NCBI GenBank assembly: GCA_034620365.1
Contig: JAQGEQ010000189.1
Coordinates: 186,001 to 250,000 of the forward strand
DNA: 64,000 nt
Direction of reading: 5' to 3'
From: Pegea sp. RAD2-039
Lineage: Eukaryota; Chordata; Thaliacea; Salpida; Salpidae
Position numbers and translations under genes: made by a program. This document shows positions 25,300 through 37,164 of this stretch, in pieces. Within the stretch, counting starts at the first letter, position 1; each line of letters opens with the position of its first letter. Under the pieces are notes generated by a model. It saw nothing but the letters and a program-made list of their open reading frames with translations. It was not told the origin of the DNA and ran no database searches.

Positions 25300-25990
25300 A
25301 TTTTTTTTAGTTTTATAAGTTTCTAACAAAAATGAGTTGTAGTTTTATCGATTTAACATTTTTATTTAATTTAGTTTTTATTTATGAAATAAACTATTTC
25401 TTACAAGATTATCAAATATTTAATTAAATAATTGTAAATTTGAATAAATCATAGCTAAAAAAACTTACATAAAACTTAATTGAAAGTAAACAAAACTTAT
25501 AATATTTGTATTTTCTTAATAAATCATGGCTAGAAAAAAAATTGATTTTTATAAGTGTTTGATACATTTTATTTGAGTTTTTTATTTTGTGTTTTTGTAT
25601 AATTGTTATTATTGTTTAATTTTTATTATTGTTTGATCTTTAAAAAACTAAAATTATTAATATTTCATACAATAAAGCAAAAGACACTCAAATTAGACAA
25701 ATGCAAGTGAAGCTGCAAAAGAAGTAATTTTTTGTTTCACATCAACTATTAAAATCATTTTAACAAACAAATGATAACTTGGTAATAGTCTTACCATCGA
25801 AGATACTGATGTAAGTGAAGTCGTCTCACTTGTATTATCTTCTATATTATCCTGTTACAAATAAATGATTTAAATGAAAGTTTATAATACATTTATTTTA
25901 TAATTAAATTTTCACAACAATTTAACAATTTAGTCATGACATCAAAAGAACTAAAAATGATGAAGAATTAAAAGAAAATTTAACCTATTA
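25300..25990. other. Single-copy AT-rich stretch
   Basis: I see no repeat partner and no gene here, apart from one candidate micro-exon on the minus strand (next entry). Confidence 0.5.
25795..25851 (-). CDS. Candidate 57-bp phase-0 micro-exon
   Basis: Reads DNIEDNTSETTSLTSVSSM between a clean acceptor (TTGTAACAG) and donor (GTAAGA). The length, the phase and a partly shared residue pattern (SE.T...S) match the 57-bp exon of gene X at 57,689-57,745. It could be a diverged exon of the same gene family. Confidence 0.35.
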
Positions 25991-26146
25991 ACATTACCCT
26001 TGTCTTTTAGATTGAACTTTTTCAATCTTAGAATAGATGAAAACTGTGGTGTTTGAACTGCATATCAGAAGTGTATTTTACCGCATACGTAAATATGTTG
26101 CTAAATTATTATAGTGCCTTTCTTAATACTATAAACAACTCTTGAT

Positions 26147-26242
26147 TTAAACATTCGAATATAATTTTGTCTTCTTGTTATTTTGATCTTCAAACTCTCT
26201 AGTCACTTGTCTTAAAATTGCATCATTCTGATATTTTCCCAT
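26147..26242 (-). CDS. Candidate 31-aa peptide in cassette body
   Basis: Open copy of the cassette-body ORF, MGKYQNDAILRQVTREFEDQ then NNKKTKLYSNV and stop. It belongs to C17. Confidence 0.3.
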   Translation of the reverse strand: MGKYQNDAILRQVTREFEDQNNKKTKLYSNV

Positions 26243-26371
26243 CTCTTCAATTATATTAAATCATAAATTTATTATAAAAATATTTTTAGATAATTTAGAT
26301 AAAAACGTTTAAGTAAATAGTAGCTACCAGAAATCAATTCAGATAATTTTTTTTTACGAAATAGTTTTTTA

Positions 26372-26491
26372 GCAAATTTACACCACAAACACTAAACTTT
26401 TAAATCTTATATAAAGCAACAAATCATCGTAAAACTTTTCAAGAAATTCATAATGTGAAATTTTAATTTTTGGAGTTGAACAAGTTTCAAC
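26372..26491 (-). repeat. Cassette C17
   Basis: Spacer containing TTTCACATTATGAATTTC, identical in C25. The upstream element reads ACGATGATTTG. Confidence 0.8.
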
Positions 26492-28225
26492 AAGCTAAAC
26501 CAAAATTAAACATAAAATAATTTCCTTTATTTAAAAGAAAGGATTATTTGCTGTATCAACATTTAATAGTCTTTATTTTGTACATTTACACAACATTTAA
26601 CAATAAAATAATGTTTGCTTTAAATTTTTAAATCTTTAGTAAAAGTTAAAATTAGTTTGATTGATTTAACAGCAAAATTAAAGTTGAATAGAAAAGTTAC
26701 ATCTGTAAAAATTATTTCAAATATTTTATGTGGAAAGAAAAATATTTTGTATTCTATAAAATTACAATTTAGATATTTCATAAAAACAAAAGAAATTAAG
26801 TTTAGACTCAAATTAATATTTACTAAAACTAGAATTACCAAATTATTGCTGGTTTCTCCGCAATCGGTTTCCTAAAAAGATAATTTTAAGTTTTTAAATT
26901 ATGTTTTCTCTTATGTTGAAACTTTTGATACAAATAAAAGTTTGGTTTAATTATTTAAGTAAAAATCGTAGTTAAATAAAAAGTTTTAAATCTGAAAAAC
27001 TTATTTCAAATCATTTAATTGAATATAATATTTTATCTTCTTGTGTATATATATGACAATTTAGTAAGTTCTTGAGAAGAAATAAAATGGTTTAATCTTT
27101 GTCTGAAAGCAATCAAACCAGTTTCAATCTAATCATCTTCTAAATCCTACAAGATTTTATTAAATAGTAACATCAGAAACTGGTATTTAGATCTTAAGTA
27201 ACTATAATTATACCACTGGAAACAATTAAAATCAGAACAAACTTTTTTAGATAGAAGAAAAAATAGAAATATAATTTTTCACTTACTGTATCAGGTTCTG
27301 AAAATATCATAGTGTCTTCAGCTTTTTATTGGCTCTTATCTTCATTTACACCACAGGTATGATTCAGACTATTAACAGTTAAGGGGTTATAACTGTTATG
27401 AGGTTCATTCACTTATTTCTAAATATTTTTTTATCAAAACAACTTTTATATTACTTAATTTCTATACTTTATAAACAAGTTTTCTTAATTATCGACCAAT
27501 TTTTCTTTTAGTAGCTTTTTTATACAACTTCAATTTGTTGTTAAATTAGTCAAACTAATCATCAATTTTATTATAAGTAATAGAGAAGAAAATATTACGT
27601 AATAATTTAATGTTTGTAATTCTGCTGCTTTTAATATAGCGTTTGCAAAAAAGAATAATTATTATATTATCTTTTTCAACAAAGCGTAGATGTAATAAAA
27701 ATTTTGAATAAAAATATTCAAAATGTTTAAAGCAAACCAGTTAAGTAGTAAATTGTTTACTGAAGGCCAAAATAGTTAACAGAATCAAGAAAGATGCCAT
27801 CAAAAAACTATCTGTAAATGAAGACTAATACATGATGTTAAATTTAAATTAAAGAAAATTAAAGCAATTAATTGCTATTCAACAACATTTTAATTTTTCT
27901 GAATTTCTTTTTATTAAATTAACTATATTGGCTTTTATACCTTAAAATAAGTCAAATAATAAACTGAATATATTTTTTTGCTGAAAGAGAAGATAATTAG
28001 AAACTTTCTGATTCGATTTCTTACTTTTGGATGCGTAAGAAAATGTAAATTAAAAGTTTATCTTTTATATGATTTACTTATTTTAAAATTATATTAATTT
28101 TGGAAGCCATATTTTTGTGTAATATCATTTTATATATATAAAAACAAATTATATCATTGTATAAAATTTCTGCTGTTATCATTTAACTTTAATCGAAAAT
28201 AAAACTTTTTTTATATATATAAATG

Positions 28226-28392
28226 CGAATGAGGGTACCTAAGGAGAGTATATCTCACTAACACACATTCTCACGAGTTTTTTATGGTTTTTCTCAAGAA
28301 ATTATAAATATGTCTCCATCCGGGTCAAACTCGGTACTTCTTAGCTAAAAGGTAGGTGTAGTAACCGATTAGCCACCAATCAGGACTTCTTT
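28226..28392 (-). mobile_element. tRNA-derived SINE-like element, short form
   Basis: Minus-strand head (28,392 downward): GGTGGCTAATCGGTTACTA (A-box-like) and GAGTTTGACCC (B-box-like). The tail GTGAGAATGTGTGTTAGTGAG...GTACCCTC ends in a TA-rich run. The inverted-arm partner is at 62,690-62,860. The tail is shared with the longer element at 50,400-50,935. Confidence 0.6.
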
Positions 28393-28869
28393 ATTTAATT
28401 TTTCATTTTCAGAAACTTTAATCGAGTGATGAAATTGCAAATATGTTTTGTAAATCTGCTGATAAACAAATAAACAAATTTTCTTGTTATTTCAGAAGTT
28501 GTATTTCTTGTATTGTTGTTTGTGAATGGATTTCTCGTTTAGAAATAAATGTTTTTCTTCAACTCAATTCAAATTGGAAAGCTACTCCATTATATAAATA
28601 AAAATTGTTTTTATAAAAAACTATTTAGAAATAAGTGAATATAAGTATATAAAATATAATAATAAGTATATAAATATATAATAAATATACTTATAATATA
28701 AGTTTATATAAATAATTGAATGAACCTCATAACCGTTTGAACCCCTTAACTGTTAATAGTCTGAATCATACCTGTGGTGTAAATGAAGAAAAGACCCAAT
28801 AAAAAGCTGCTGTGGGCAACACTATAACTGATCTTTGGATATTAAATCTTTAAAAGTTAAATCAATTTA

Positions 28870-29040
28870 CCTAAAATGTCGCCACCTAAAGCCTCAGTTA
28901 GTAGTAGAAGGAGCTGCTGGATATGGAGTCGAATTTATGAACCAAACCTTGACTAGATTACCATCAACAAAAAATTGATTGAAAAAACAACTTAAATCAT
29001 TTACGGTAAGCAGTTAAAAGTTTTTAAGTGCCGTGTAAAA
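28870..29040 (+). pseudogene. MutS-homologue-like fragment
   Basis: Interrupted copy upstream of C18. The inverted partner lies at about 62,060-62,230. Confidence 0.3.
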
Positions 29041-29132
29041 GCACAAATACAAAATTAACAAGTGTTGATTTGATCAAATATCCTTTTTAACAAATAAAGT
29101 AGGATAATTTAAGTTTAATTTTGAGATAGTCT

Positions 29133-29257
29133 GTTGAATCTTATTCAACTCTAAAATTCAAATCTTATAGAAGTCAATGATTACATCGAATAATTTCACG
29201 CTGATTTGTTTCATTATATACATTTGTATTAGTTTAGTGTTTGTGATATTAATTTGC
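29133..29257 (+). repeat. Cassette C18
   Basis: Spacer containing ATAGAAGTCAATGATTAC. Arm partner of C40. The block reads GTGTTTGTGATATT, and the GT after GTG is lost. Confidence 0.75.
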
Positions 29258-29605
29258 TAAAAAATTATTTCGTCAAAAAAAATTTTCTGAATTGATTTCT
29301 GCTAGCTACTTTTTACTTAAACGTTTTTATCTAAATTATCTAAAAATATTTTTATCTTAAATTTATGATTTAATATAATTGAAGAATTTGGAAAATATCA
29401 GAATGATGCAACTTTGAGACAAGTGGTTAGAGAGTTTGAAGATCAAAGTAACAAGATGATAAAATTATATTTGAATCTTTAAATCAAGAGATTTATATTT
29501 ATAAGAAGGGCACTAAAATAATTTAGCAACACATTCACGTATGCGGTAAAATACACTTCTGATATTCTCGGTTGGAAACTTTTTTATTACACAATATTTT
29601 TTCAG

Positions 29606-29858
29606 CCGGATTTATCTGGTAAAATGATGTTAGTGGATTTATTGATGGCAGCAACTCGTTCAATAAATGATGATAAATACGTGATTGTAGCAAATTACAC
29701 GCAAACGCTCGATTTATGTGAAAAATTGTGCCGTATGAGGAGGTAGAGAACTTGATGATGATGAATTTCAATCAACATTTTGTTGTCATATACGGATATG
29801 TAAGATTAGATGAAAGTATGACTATCAAAAAAAGATCAAACATCGTAGAACGATTTGT
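29606..29858 (+). pseudogene. rad54: RAD54-like fragment, copy E
   Basis: Exon 29,606-29,742 (137 bp) is open from PDLSGKMM to the CRMR end and has correct splice borders. The following intron ends CAT instead of CAG, the same lesion as in copy A. The YVRLDE exon breaks at about 29,858 and jumps to the 3' flank. A tRNA-Glu remnant lies just upstream (29,567-29,582). Confidence 0.8.
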
Positions 29859-29879
29859 TTAATTCTTGTTGAAAATTTC

Positions 29880-30790
29880 TCTTTTTTATTTGGGAGCTTT
29901 AAAAAATTATGCGCAGTTCTAGAGAAAGACCAAAATTGGCCGAAATATTTATTTTCTCAATTCTAAATGCTTTTTTAACAATTCTTTTAAAAAACAGTTC
30001 TTATATAATTGTTTCAAATGAAATCTTTTTTTATGCAGACAAACAGGATATATTTTTATTTAAGTTCAAATTTTTTTTTAACTTTGATGCTCTTCTTGAT
30101 ATTTTGTTTTTAGTTCTTTTCAATTCTATAGTTTAAATACCTTTTTTATTTTGATAGGTTTATTGATTTGAAATAATTAGATATTATAATTCATATTTAT
30201 TATTTACATATCCCTTAAGTTGAATTTAAAAAATGTTTTTTTAAATAAAGTACTATTAAAAATTTATTTATTTTGTTTATTTGAAATGTCAAAAGTTTAT
30301 GTTGAAATGACTTAAATTTCAATAATTATTTGTAATTTTGAAATTATGTTTAATACTAGATAAAATTTCTTTGAAAATTATTACAAAATTCTATTTAAAA
30401 TTTCTTCTATAAGTTTTTCCAATCGTTCCTTACAATATCCTTTTTTAAAAGATTTTAACTTTGAAATTGAAAGGATGTTATCAATTTATATTGACTAATA
30501 TTAAGAAATTTAAGGTATTGTCAAAGAATTATTTGAAAAACTTACTGTATAGTTATGAGAAAGTTTGCGTTGCGTAATTTTTCATTAATTCCATTTTTAA
30601 GTTATGTATGAATTGAAAGTTGCTTACTAAGTAAATGTTGAAATGTTTTGAATTATTATTTATTTTAATAAGAAACTTTTAAAAAAGCCATTATGTTGGG
30701 TATTGCTACGCTAGTTGTTTGTTTGGTTGACGAACAAGTAGTAAAGCAGGAAACTAATATCGCGAACAAGTAATATCGCAGGAGGCTATA
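29880..30790 (+). repeat. RAD54 3'-flank repeat
   Basis: Same segment as 23,878-24,760. It ends in a duplicated AGTAGTAAAGCAGGA-like stretch near 30,740-30,785. Confidence 0.65.
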
Positions 30791-31094
30791 TCTAGTAAAT
30801 TTTACCGCATACGAAAATGTGTTGCTAGATTTTTTTAGTGGCTTTATTAAGATTATAAACATCTCTCGATTTAGAGATTCAAATATAATTTATAATATAA
30901 TATAAATTTTATCTTCAAACTCTCTATTCACTTGTCTCAAAGTTGCACATTCTGATATTTTCCTATCTCTTCTATTTTATTAAGTAAGAAAATTGCTTAA
31001 AAAATCTTATTTAGATTATTTAAATAAAAACTTTAAAGTCAAAAGAAGCTAACAGGAGTCAATTCAGAAAATATTTTGACGAAATAATTTATTA

Positions 31095-31211
31095 GTAATT
31101 CTACACCACAAACACTAAACTAATACAATTTTGTATAAAGAAACAAATCAGCGTAAAAGCGTCTCCATCACTTGGATAAATTGTTATTTTTAGAGTTGAA
31201 TACATTTCAAC
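31095..31211 (-). repeat. Cassette C19
   Basis: Spacer containing ATCCAAGTGATGGAGACG. Arm partner of C39. Confidence 0.75.
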
Positions 31212-31383
31212 AGACTATTTCAATTATTAAATCAAAAGTATCTTTTTCTGTTTAAAATAAAACATTTATTAGTTTTTAATTTGTGTCGTTTGATATTTAG
31301 ATGACTTAAATAGAAACTTTAAAGAAAAACGTATCTAATTGAAGGAAATTCAGAAAATTTTCCTTTGACCAACTAATTTATTA

Positions 31384-31502
31384 GCAATTTTACATTACAA
31401 GCACTAAACTACTAGAAATTTATATAAAGTAAAACGTCAGCGACTTAAGCGATCAATAAATATATAAATTTTCTTAAATTTTGGAGTTGAACAAGTTTCA
31501 AC
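31384..31502 (-). repeat. Cassette C20
   Basis: Spacer containing ATATATTTATTGATCGCT. The block is changed to GTGCTTGTAATGTA. Arm partner of C38, which shares the GTGCTTGTA change. Confidence 0.75.
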
Positions 31503-32218
31503 TCACTAATCTAAGATTAAACCTAAATTATTTTTGTTTATTTGCTAGAAAGGATTTGTTGAATCAACATTTGTATTTTAATTTGTACGTTTTTACACAA
31601 GATTTAACAATAAAATAATATTTCGTTTAAATTTTAAAATCTTTAATAAAAGTTAGAATTAGTTTGATTGATTTAACAACAAAATTAAAGTTAAATAAAA
31701 AAGTAAGATCTGTACAAATTTCATAAAATGTTTCAAGTGAAAAAAAGTATTTCGTTTTCTATAGAATAACAATTTAGATATTTCATAAAAACAAAAGAAA
31801 TTAAGTTTAGAATCAAATTAATATTTACCAAAACTGGATTTACAAAATTATTGTTGGTTTCTCCGCAATCGGTTTCCTGAAAAATTAATTTTAAGCTTTT
31901 ATGTTGTATTTTCTTTTATGTCAAAAATTTTGATACAAATGAAATGTATCTAATATATAAAACAAAATACTTTTTTTCACTTGAAACATTTGAAATAATA
32001 TTAACAGATCTTACAATTTTATTTAATTTTAATTTTGTTGTTAAATCAATCAAACTAATTTTCACTTTTACTAACGATTTTAAAATTTAAAAGAAACATT
32101 ATTTGATTGTTAAATGTTGTGTAAATGTACAAATTAAAGACTACTGAATGTTGGTTCAGCAAATAATCCTTTCTTTTAAACAAAAGACGATAATTTTTAT
32201 TCAATCTTGAATTAGTTC

Positions 32219-32344
32219 GTTGAAACTTGTTCAACTCTAAAATTTAGAAGTATTTAATGGTTTTTTATAGTATTTCTTCATTTGATGCTGATTTTTCACT
32301 TTATACAAATTTCTAGTAGTTTAGTGTTTGTGGTGTAGATTTGC
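32219..32344 (+). repeat. Cassette C21
   Basis: Spacer containing GTTTTTTATAGTATTTCT. Arm partner of C37. TATATAA is replaced by TATACAA. Confidence 0.75.
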
Positions 32345-32489
32345 TAATAAATTATTTCGTCATAAAATAATTTTCTGAATTGACTCTTGTTAGCTACTTT
32401 TTACTAGTTTTTACATAAAAGTTTTTATTTAAGTCATCTAAATATAATTTTTTCAGAAAATATATGATTTTACTTAATTGAAGAGAGGG

Positions 32490-32850
32490 AAAAAAATCGA
32501 AATGATGCGACTTTGAGACAAGTGGTTAGAGCGTTTGAAGATCAAAATAACAAGAAGATGAAATTATATTTGAAACTTTAAATCATGAGATGTTTATAGA
32601 ATTAACAATGCCACTTAAAAAATCTAGCAACACATTTACGTATATTTATATTTATATTTATATTTATATTAAACATTTACTAATATAAATGGATAAGAGA
32701 TGGGAAAATATCAGAATGATGCAACTTTGGGACAAGCGGTTAGAGAGTTTGAAGATCAAAATAACAAGAAGATGAAATTATATTTGAAACTTTAAATCAT
32801 GAGATGTTTATAGAATTAACAATGCCACTTAAAAAATCTAGCAACACATT
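32490..32850 (+). repeat. Local tandem duplication around a TTTATA microsatellite
   Basis: About 150 bp of cassette body (32,490-32,640) are repeated at 32,690-32,850. Between them is a (TTTATA)n run at 32,641-32,670. Confidence 0.75.
32700..32795 (+). CDS. Candidate 31-aa peptide in cassette body
   Basis: Open copy, MGKYQNDATLGQAVREFEDQ then NNKKMKLYLKL and stop, in the second unit of the local duplication. Confidence 0.3.
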   Translation: MGKYQNDATLGQAVREFEDQNNKKMKLYLKL

Positions 32851-33233
32851 TACGTATGCAGTAAAATACACTTTTGATATGCAGTTCAAACAACACAGCT
32901 GTTTATCTATTTTAAGATTGAAAATGTTCAATCTAAGATACAAGAGTAATAATGGTCTAGTAGTTCAGCTTTATCCTCACAAATATTCAAACAAGATCTT
33001 ACAGGTTTTTATCTGAGATTTCTTCGCAATTATACTTCAATATAGAAATAATTGATTTCTAAAAAGTTGATTTTTTGCATCTTTTTTTGAGACATTAATA
33101 TAACTTTTTAGAAATGAGTTGAATTTTGCAAAAATTTTAAATTATTTTTTTTGCATCGTTTCATAATTTCTTTATTTTAAGTTAAATCGAAACATTTTCA
33201 TTAAAATTTCTCAATAAAAATATCAATCTAAAG

Positions 33234-33305
33234 TCCCAGGTGGTCTAGAGGTTACGATTCGTGGCTGTCACCCACGCAGCACGGGTTCGATTCCCGGTCT
33301 GGGAA
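33234..33305 (+). tRNA. tRNA-Glu body with GTC (Asp) anticodon
   Basis: Acceptor TCCCAGG/TCTGGGA, D arm and T arm are those of the tRNA-Glu family here. The anticodon loop is CTGTCAC, and 27-31 pairs with 39-43 (CGTGG/CCACG). One base changes CTC to GTC. The T stem has one mismatch (GCACGGG in place of GCCCGGG). It is followed by a TTTTTTCAG acceptor remnant, but the RAD54 exon is gone. Confidence 0.75.
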
Positions 33306-33352
33306 CTTTTTTTTCACAATTTTTTTTCAGCTTTTTATAATACTAGAAAAAT

Positions 33353-34690
33353 GATTTCTTCAATTATATTAAATCATAAATTTGCAACAAAAATATATTT
33401 AGATAATTCAAATAAAAACTTTTAAGAAAAAAGTAGCTAAAAGAAGTCATTACAGAAAAATTTTTTGACGACATTTTATTAGCAAATTCACACCACAAAC
33501 ACTAAACTAATAGAAATTTATATAAAGAAACAAATCAGTGTACAATTGATTTTGAAATTGTACAATTTTAAATTTTTGTAGTTGAACAAGTTTCAACGAA
33601 CTAATTCAAGATTAAACTTAAATTATCATCATCCTTTATTTAAAAGAAAGGATTTTTTGCTAAATCAACATTTAGTAGTGTTTAATTGGTACATTTACAC
33701 AACATTTAACAATAATATAATATTTTCTTTAAATTTTGAATTTTTTAATAAAAATTAAAATTAGTTTGATGGATTTAACAAAAATTAAAGTTAAATAAAA
33801 AAGTTAGATAATTAAAAAATATTTTAAATATTTTAAGAAAAAAAATCTTTTCTTTATTCTATATAATAACTATTTAGATATTTCATAAAACCAGAAGATA
33901 TAAAGTAAACAGACAAATTGTCACTAAGTATTGATAACCAACTATCTAACATCCCTCTTATGACTTTTATGAGCTTTAACTACCTCTTTTATTTTATATC
34001 TAATTTACAAGTTTAATTTATATGAATATCAAAATAAATCAAAATAAACTACAAGTAAATTATAACTAGTAGCTTAACAAAATTCAACTAATTTAGTTGA
34101 CAATCATCTTACAACTACTAAATGCAGCATTTTATTTATAGTTTTAAGTAGTTTATGTTTTAAAATTTAATTTATTAGAATATAATTTTGAAAATTCCAG
34201 TAATTAAATGAGAATTAAACTTATAAAAGCTTAAAATTTATTTCAATAATAAAAGTTGATGCTAGCAACAAGATGGACGAGTAATTAAGATAATTGGCTG
34301 TTTATCTACTAAACTTTGAGGGCATGGGTAAAAATCCCACCTTGTCATCAAAGAAACGCCATTCCTCGCTATATTAAGACATTTAATAAGTGCAGAAACC
34401 ATCTTTTCAATTATGAGTGAATAGTGCAACTGCATTGTGGTTGTTTCAGAATAAATAATAATTATATGAGGTTTACCAAACAGAATATTTACTATTCGTT
34501 GGCATCATAGTAAAAAGCTTAGGTCAATGACTTTTACAATATAAAATTTCAAATCTTTCACCCAAGTTAATCTAAGGGTTATCCATAATGATTCAAAGGT
34601 TGAAGGTTTTTTAAGATGTCTTTAAAAAAATACAACTTTCAAAAGGTATTCTTGAGAAAATCATTCTTTAAGTTTCTCTTTCTTACAATC
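33353..34690 (+). repeat. Direct repeat, partner of 13,423-14,760
   Basis: Contains C22 and the second tRNA-Ser-derived element (34,276-34,570). It ends abruptly inside the orphan exon of 14,734-14,993. Confidence 0.8.
33482..33597 (-). repeat. Cassette C22
   Basis: Spacer containing TTGTACAATTTCAAAATC, partly like C8 and C29. Confidence 0.7.
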
Positions 34691-34826
34691 ATAAGCTTCT
34701 GTGTAAAGGTACAAATTGATAACTACTAAATCTTGATTCAGCAAATAATCTTTGCTATCGAATTAAAGAAGAAAGCTAGAATAAATATTCAAAGAGTAAA
34801 TCAATCAATGAATATTGAAATAGTCT

Positions 34827-34943
34827 GTTGAAACTTGTTCAACTTCAAAAATTAAATGTTTGAAATATTGACAGGGTACTTTTACGCAAATATTTTCATT
34901 GATATAAATTTCGATTAGTTTAGTGTTTGTGGTGTAAATTTGC
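34827..34943 (+). repeat. Cassette C23
   Basis: Spacer containing AAATGTTTGAAATATTGA, similar to C33. The upstream element is ACGCAAATATTTTC. The body is almost all deleted, joining RAD54 copy F at about 35,095. Confidence 0.7.
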
Positions 34944-35135
34944 TAATAAATTATTTTGTTATAAAAATATTTTCTGAATTGACTCCTGTTAGCGACAAAG
35001 AGATATTTAGATTATTTAGAGAGGCACTGTGAGAATTTAGCAACAAATTATTTATGTGGTAAAATACACTTCTGATGCGGTAAAATTTTACTAGATTTAG
35101 CCTCCAGCTTCACTACATGTTCGTCAAACAAAAAA

Positions 35136-35819
35136 CTGACGTAGCTGATCACGTGAGAAATATCTAGCTAAATCTTTTTCACGGTCCACTACACACGACG
35201 AAAATGACTTTTTATGAGCTTGGCGCTGAAATATTTTCTCCTCAATACTTGAAGTTGCGAGTAATCTACAAGAAGCAATTTTCCGTCATTTTAATTTTCA
35301 GTGTTTCCAATTGATTTTTTTATAAATTTTTAACCAGTAAACATAACAAGTTTTGTCGTCCATCTCTCCACACACTAGCATTGGTCGGTTCGTCGTAAGC
35401 AGGGTTCCAATCAGGATCAAACATAACTAACCGATTTGCACCAATCAAATTTAAACACACCTAAAAATTTGATATTTTTTTTAATTTTTTTGTTTGGAAA
35501 TACTGTTTATCGTACCCTCCTGCTTTACTACTAAACATAAACACAAAATCTTGTGATGCTGGATCATGAAATCGTTCTACGATTTTAAATCTTTTTCTAA
35601 TAGTCATACTTCCATCTAATCTTACATATCCGTATCTGACAACAAAATGTTGATTGAAATTCATCATCATCAAGTTTTCTACCTCCTCATACGGCACAAT
35701 TTTTCACATAAATCGAGCGTTTGCGTGTAATTTGATACAATCACGTATTTATCATCATTTATTGAACGAGTTGCTGCCATCAATAAATCCACTAACATCA
35801 TTTTACCAGATAATTCCAG
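35136..35819 (-). pseudogene. rad54: RAD54-like C-terminal fragment, copy F (best reading frames)
   Basis: Exons 35,683-35,819 (137 bp), 35,516-35,635 (120 bp) and 35,335-35,460 (126 bp) are all open, in phase 2 to each other and with GT/AG borders. They cover the SGKMM segment, [26 protein letters not shown] and [18 protein letters not shown]. The fourth exon (35,136-35,265) is truncated after DQL and joined to foreign DNA, and the arginine-rich motif VI is altered. The N-terminal two thirds of RAD54, including the Walker A site, is absent, so no translocase can be made. Confidence 0.9.
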
Positions 35820-35845
35820 CTGAAAAAAAATTGCGTGAAAAAAAG

Positions 35846-35917
35846 TTCCCATAGCGGGAATCGAACCCGGGCCGGGTGGGTGAAAGCCACGAATCCTAAC
35901 CACTAGACCACCTAGGG
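35846..35917 (-). tRNA. tRNA-Glu(TTC), probably decayed
   Basis: Loop CTTTCAC gives anticodon TTC. Acceptor pairing fails at 1-72 and 6-67, and the anticodon stem 27-43 pair is C-C. It sits 27 nt upstream of the RAD54 copy F acceptor. Confidence 0.7.
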
Positions 35918-36197
35918 GTCGTCGCTAAAATTTATATCGAGAATTTATTCAACAAAATGTTTGGATTTAAGTTAAAAATAAAGAAATTATTAAACGATGC
36001 TAAAAAAATAATTTAAAATTGTTGCAAAATTTGAATTTTTACAAATGCTTCACCAAAGACAATAAAAACGATAATTTTGGTTTTATCCGTTTAGCTAAGT
36101 AGCGTGAGTAATTCTTGTAATTAAATTTTTTCCTGTTTTATGTAAGCACACATCAAGAGCTGGTTCTAAATCCAAATTTGCATTGTAGTCATCTGTT

Positions 36198-36422
36198 TTG
36201 GATAGTAAATTTTTAAGGGTTAAATCAGTTTACCTAAAATGTCGCCAAATAAAACCTCAGTTAGTAGTAGAAGGAGTTGTTGTATTTGGAGTCGATTTTA
36301 TTAACCAAACCCTGACTAGATTACCATCAACAAAACATTGTTTGAAAAAATGTTTAAAACACTTCAGTCAGTTGTTGGAAGCAGTTAAAAGTTTTAACGT
36401 TGTGTGTAAAAGTACAAATTGA
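36198..36422 (+). pseudogene. MutS-homologue-like fragment, longest open copy
   Basis: Seventy-four codons open. The C-terminal part FSQLLEAVKSFNVVCK (FKVLCK in other copies) resembles the MSH6 core segment ending F-K-V-M-C-K, and LTRLPSTKHCLKK resembles the LPDLERLL segment before it. The middle of the MSH6 segment would be missing. Other copies have TGA after STKH, where this one has TGT. The similarity is short and could be chance. Confidence 0.35.
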
Positions 36423-36502
36423 AAACTACTAAGTTTTGATTCAGCAAATAATCTTTGCTATCGAATTAAAGGAGAAATTTAGAATAAATATTGAAATAGT
36501 TT

Positions 36503-36540
36503 GTTGAAACTTATTCAACTATAAAAGTTAAATGTTTGTA
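36503..36540 (+). repeat. Cassette C24 (palindrome only)
   Basis: GTTGAAACTTATTCAAC followed by the first bases of a C23/C33-type spacer, then a joint to RAD54 3'-flank sequence. Confidence 0.6.
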
Positions 36541-36823
36541 CAATTTAGTTGTATATTTAAACAATAGATTTGAAAAGAACTGAAAAAGTAAAATATCAAG
36601 ATGAACATAAAAGTTAAAAAAAATTTGACTTTAAATAAAAATATATCCTGTTTGTCTGCATAAAAAAAGATTTCATTTGAAACAATTATATACAAACTGT
36701 TCTTTAAAAAAATTGTTAAAAAAACATTTAGAATTGAGAAAATAAATATTTCGACCAATTTTGGTCTTTCTCTAGAGCTGCGCAGAATCTTTTTAAAGCT
36801 AAAAAAGTTCCCAGACCGGGAAT
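36541..36823 (-). repeat. RAD54 3' flank joined to tRNA-Glu remnant
   Basis: Same fusion as at 23,862, in reverse. The last 15 bp (36,809-36,823) are the tRNA end cut in the T loop. Confidence 0.65.
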
Positions 36824-37044
36824 ATCAAAAGTGTATTTCACCGCATACGTAAATGTGTTGCTAGATTTTTATAGTGCCATTCTTAATACTATAAATTTCT
36901 CTTGATTTAAAGATTTAAATTTAATTTTATCTTCTTGTTACCTTATTTTATCTTCAAACTCTCTATTCACTCTATTCACGTTTAAATAAATAGTAGCTAT
37001 CAGAAATCAATTCAGATAATTTTTTTTGACGAAATAATTTTTTA

Positions 37045-37164
37045 GCGAATTTACACCACAAACACTAAACTTTTAAAACTTATATAAACCAACAAATCAT
37101 CGTAAAATTTTTCAAGAAATTCATAATGTGAAATTTTAATTTTTGGAGTTGAACAAGTTTCAAC
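37045..37164 (-). repeat. Cassette C25
   Basis: The spacer is identical to that of C17 over its full length. The block is intact. Confidence 0.8.

Larger units (their letters stand above)
27148..32640 (+). repeat. Large inverted repeat, left arm
   Basis: Pairs in reverse orientation with 58,610-64,000 over at least 5.4 kb, including gene X sequence, a SINE, a MutS-like fragment, C18-C21, the RAD54 fragment and its 3' flank. The right arm lacks about 110 bp corresponding to 30,530-30,640. The match runs to the last base of the window, so the arm is longer than seen. Confidence 0.85.
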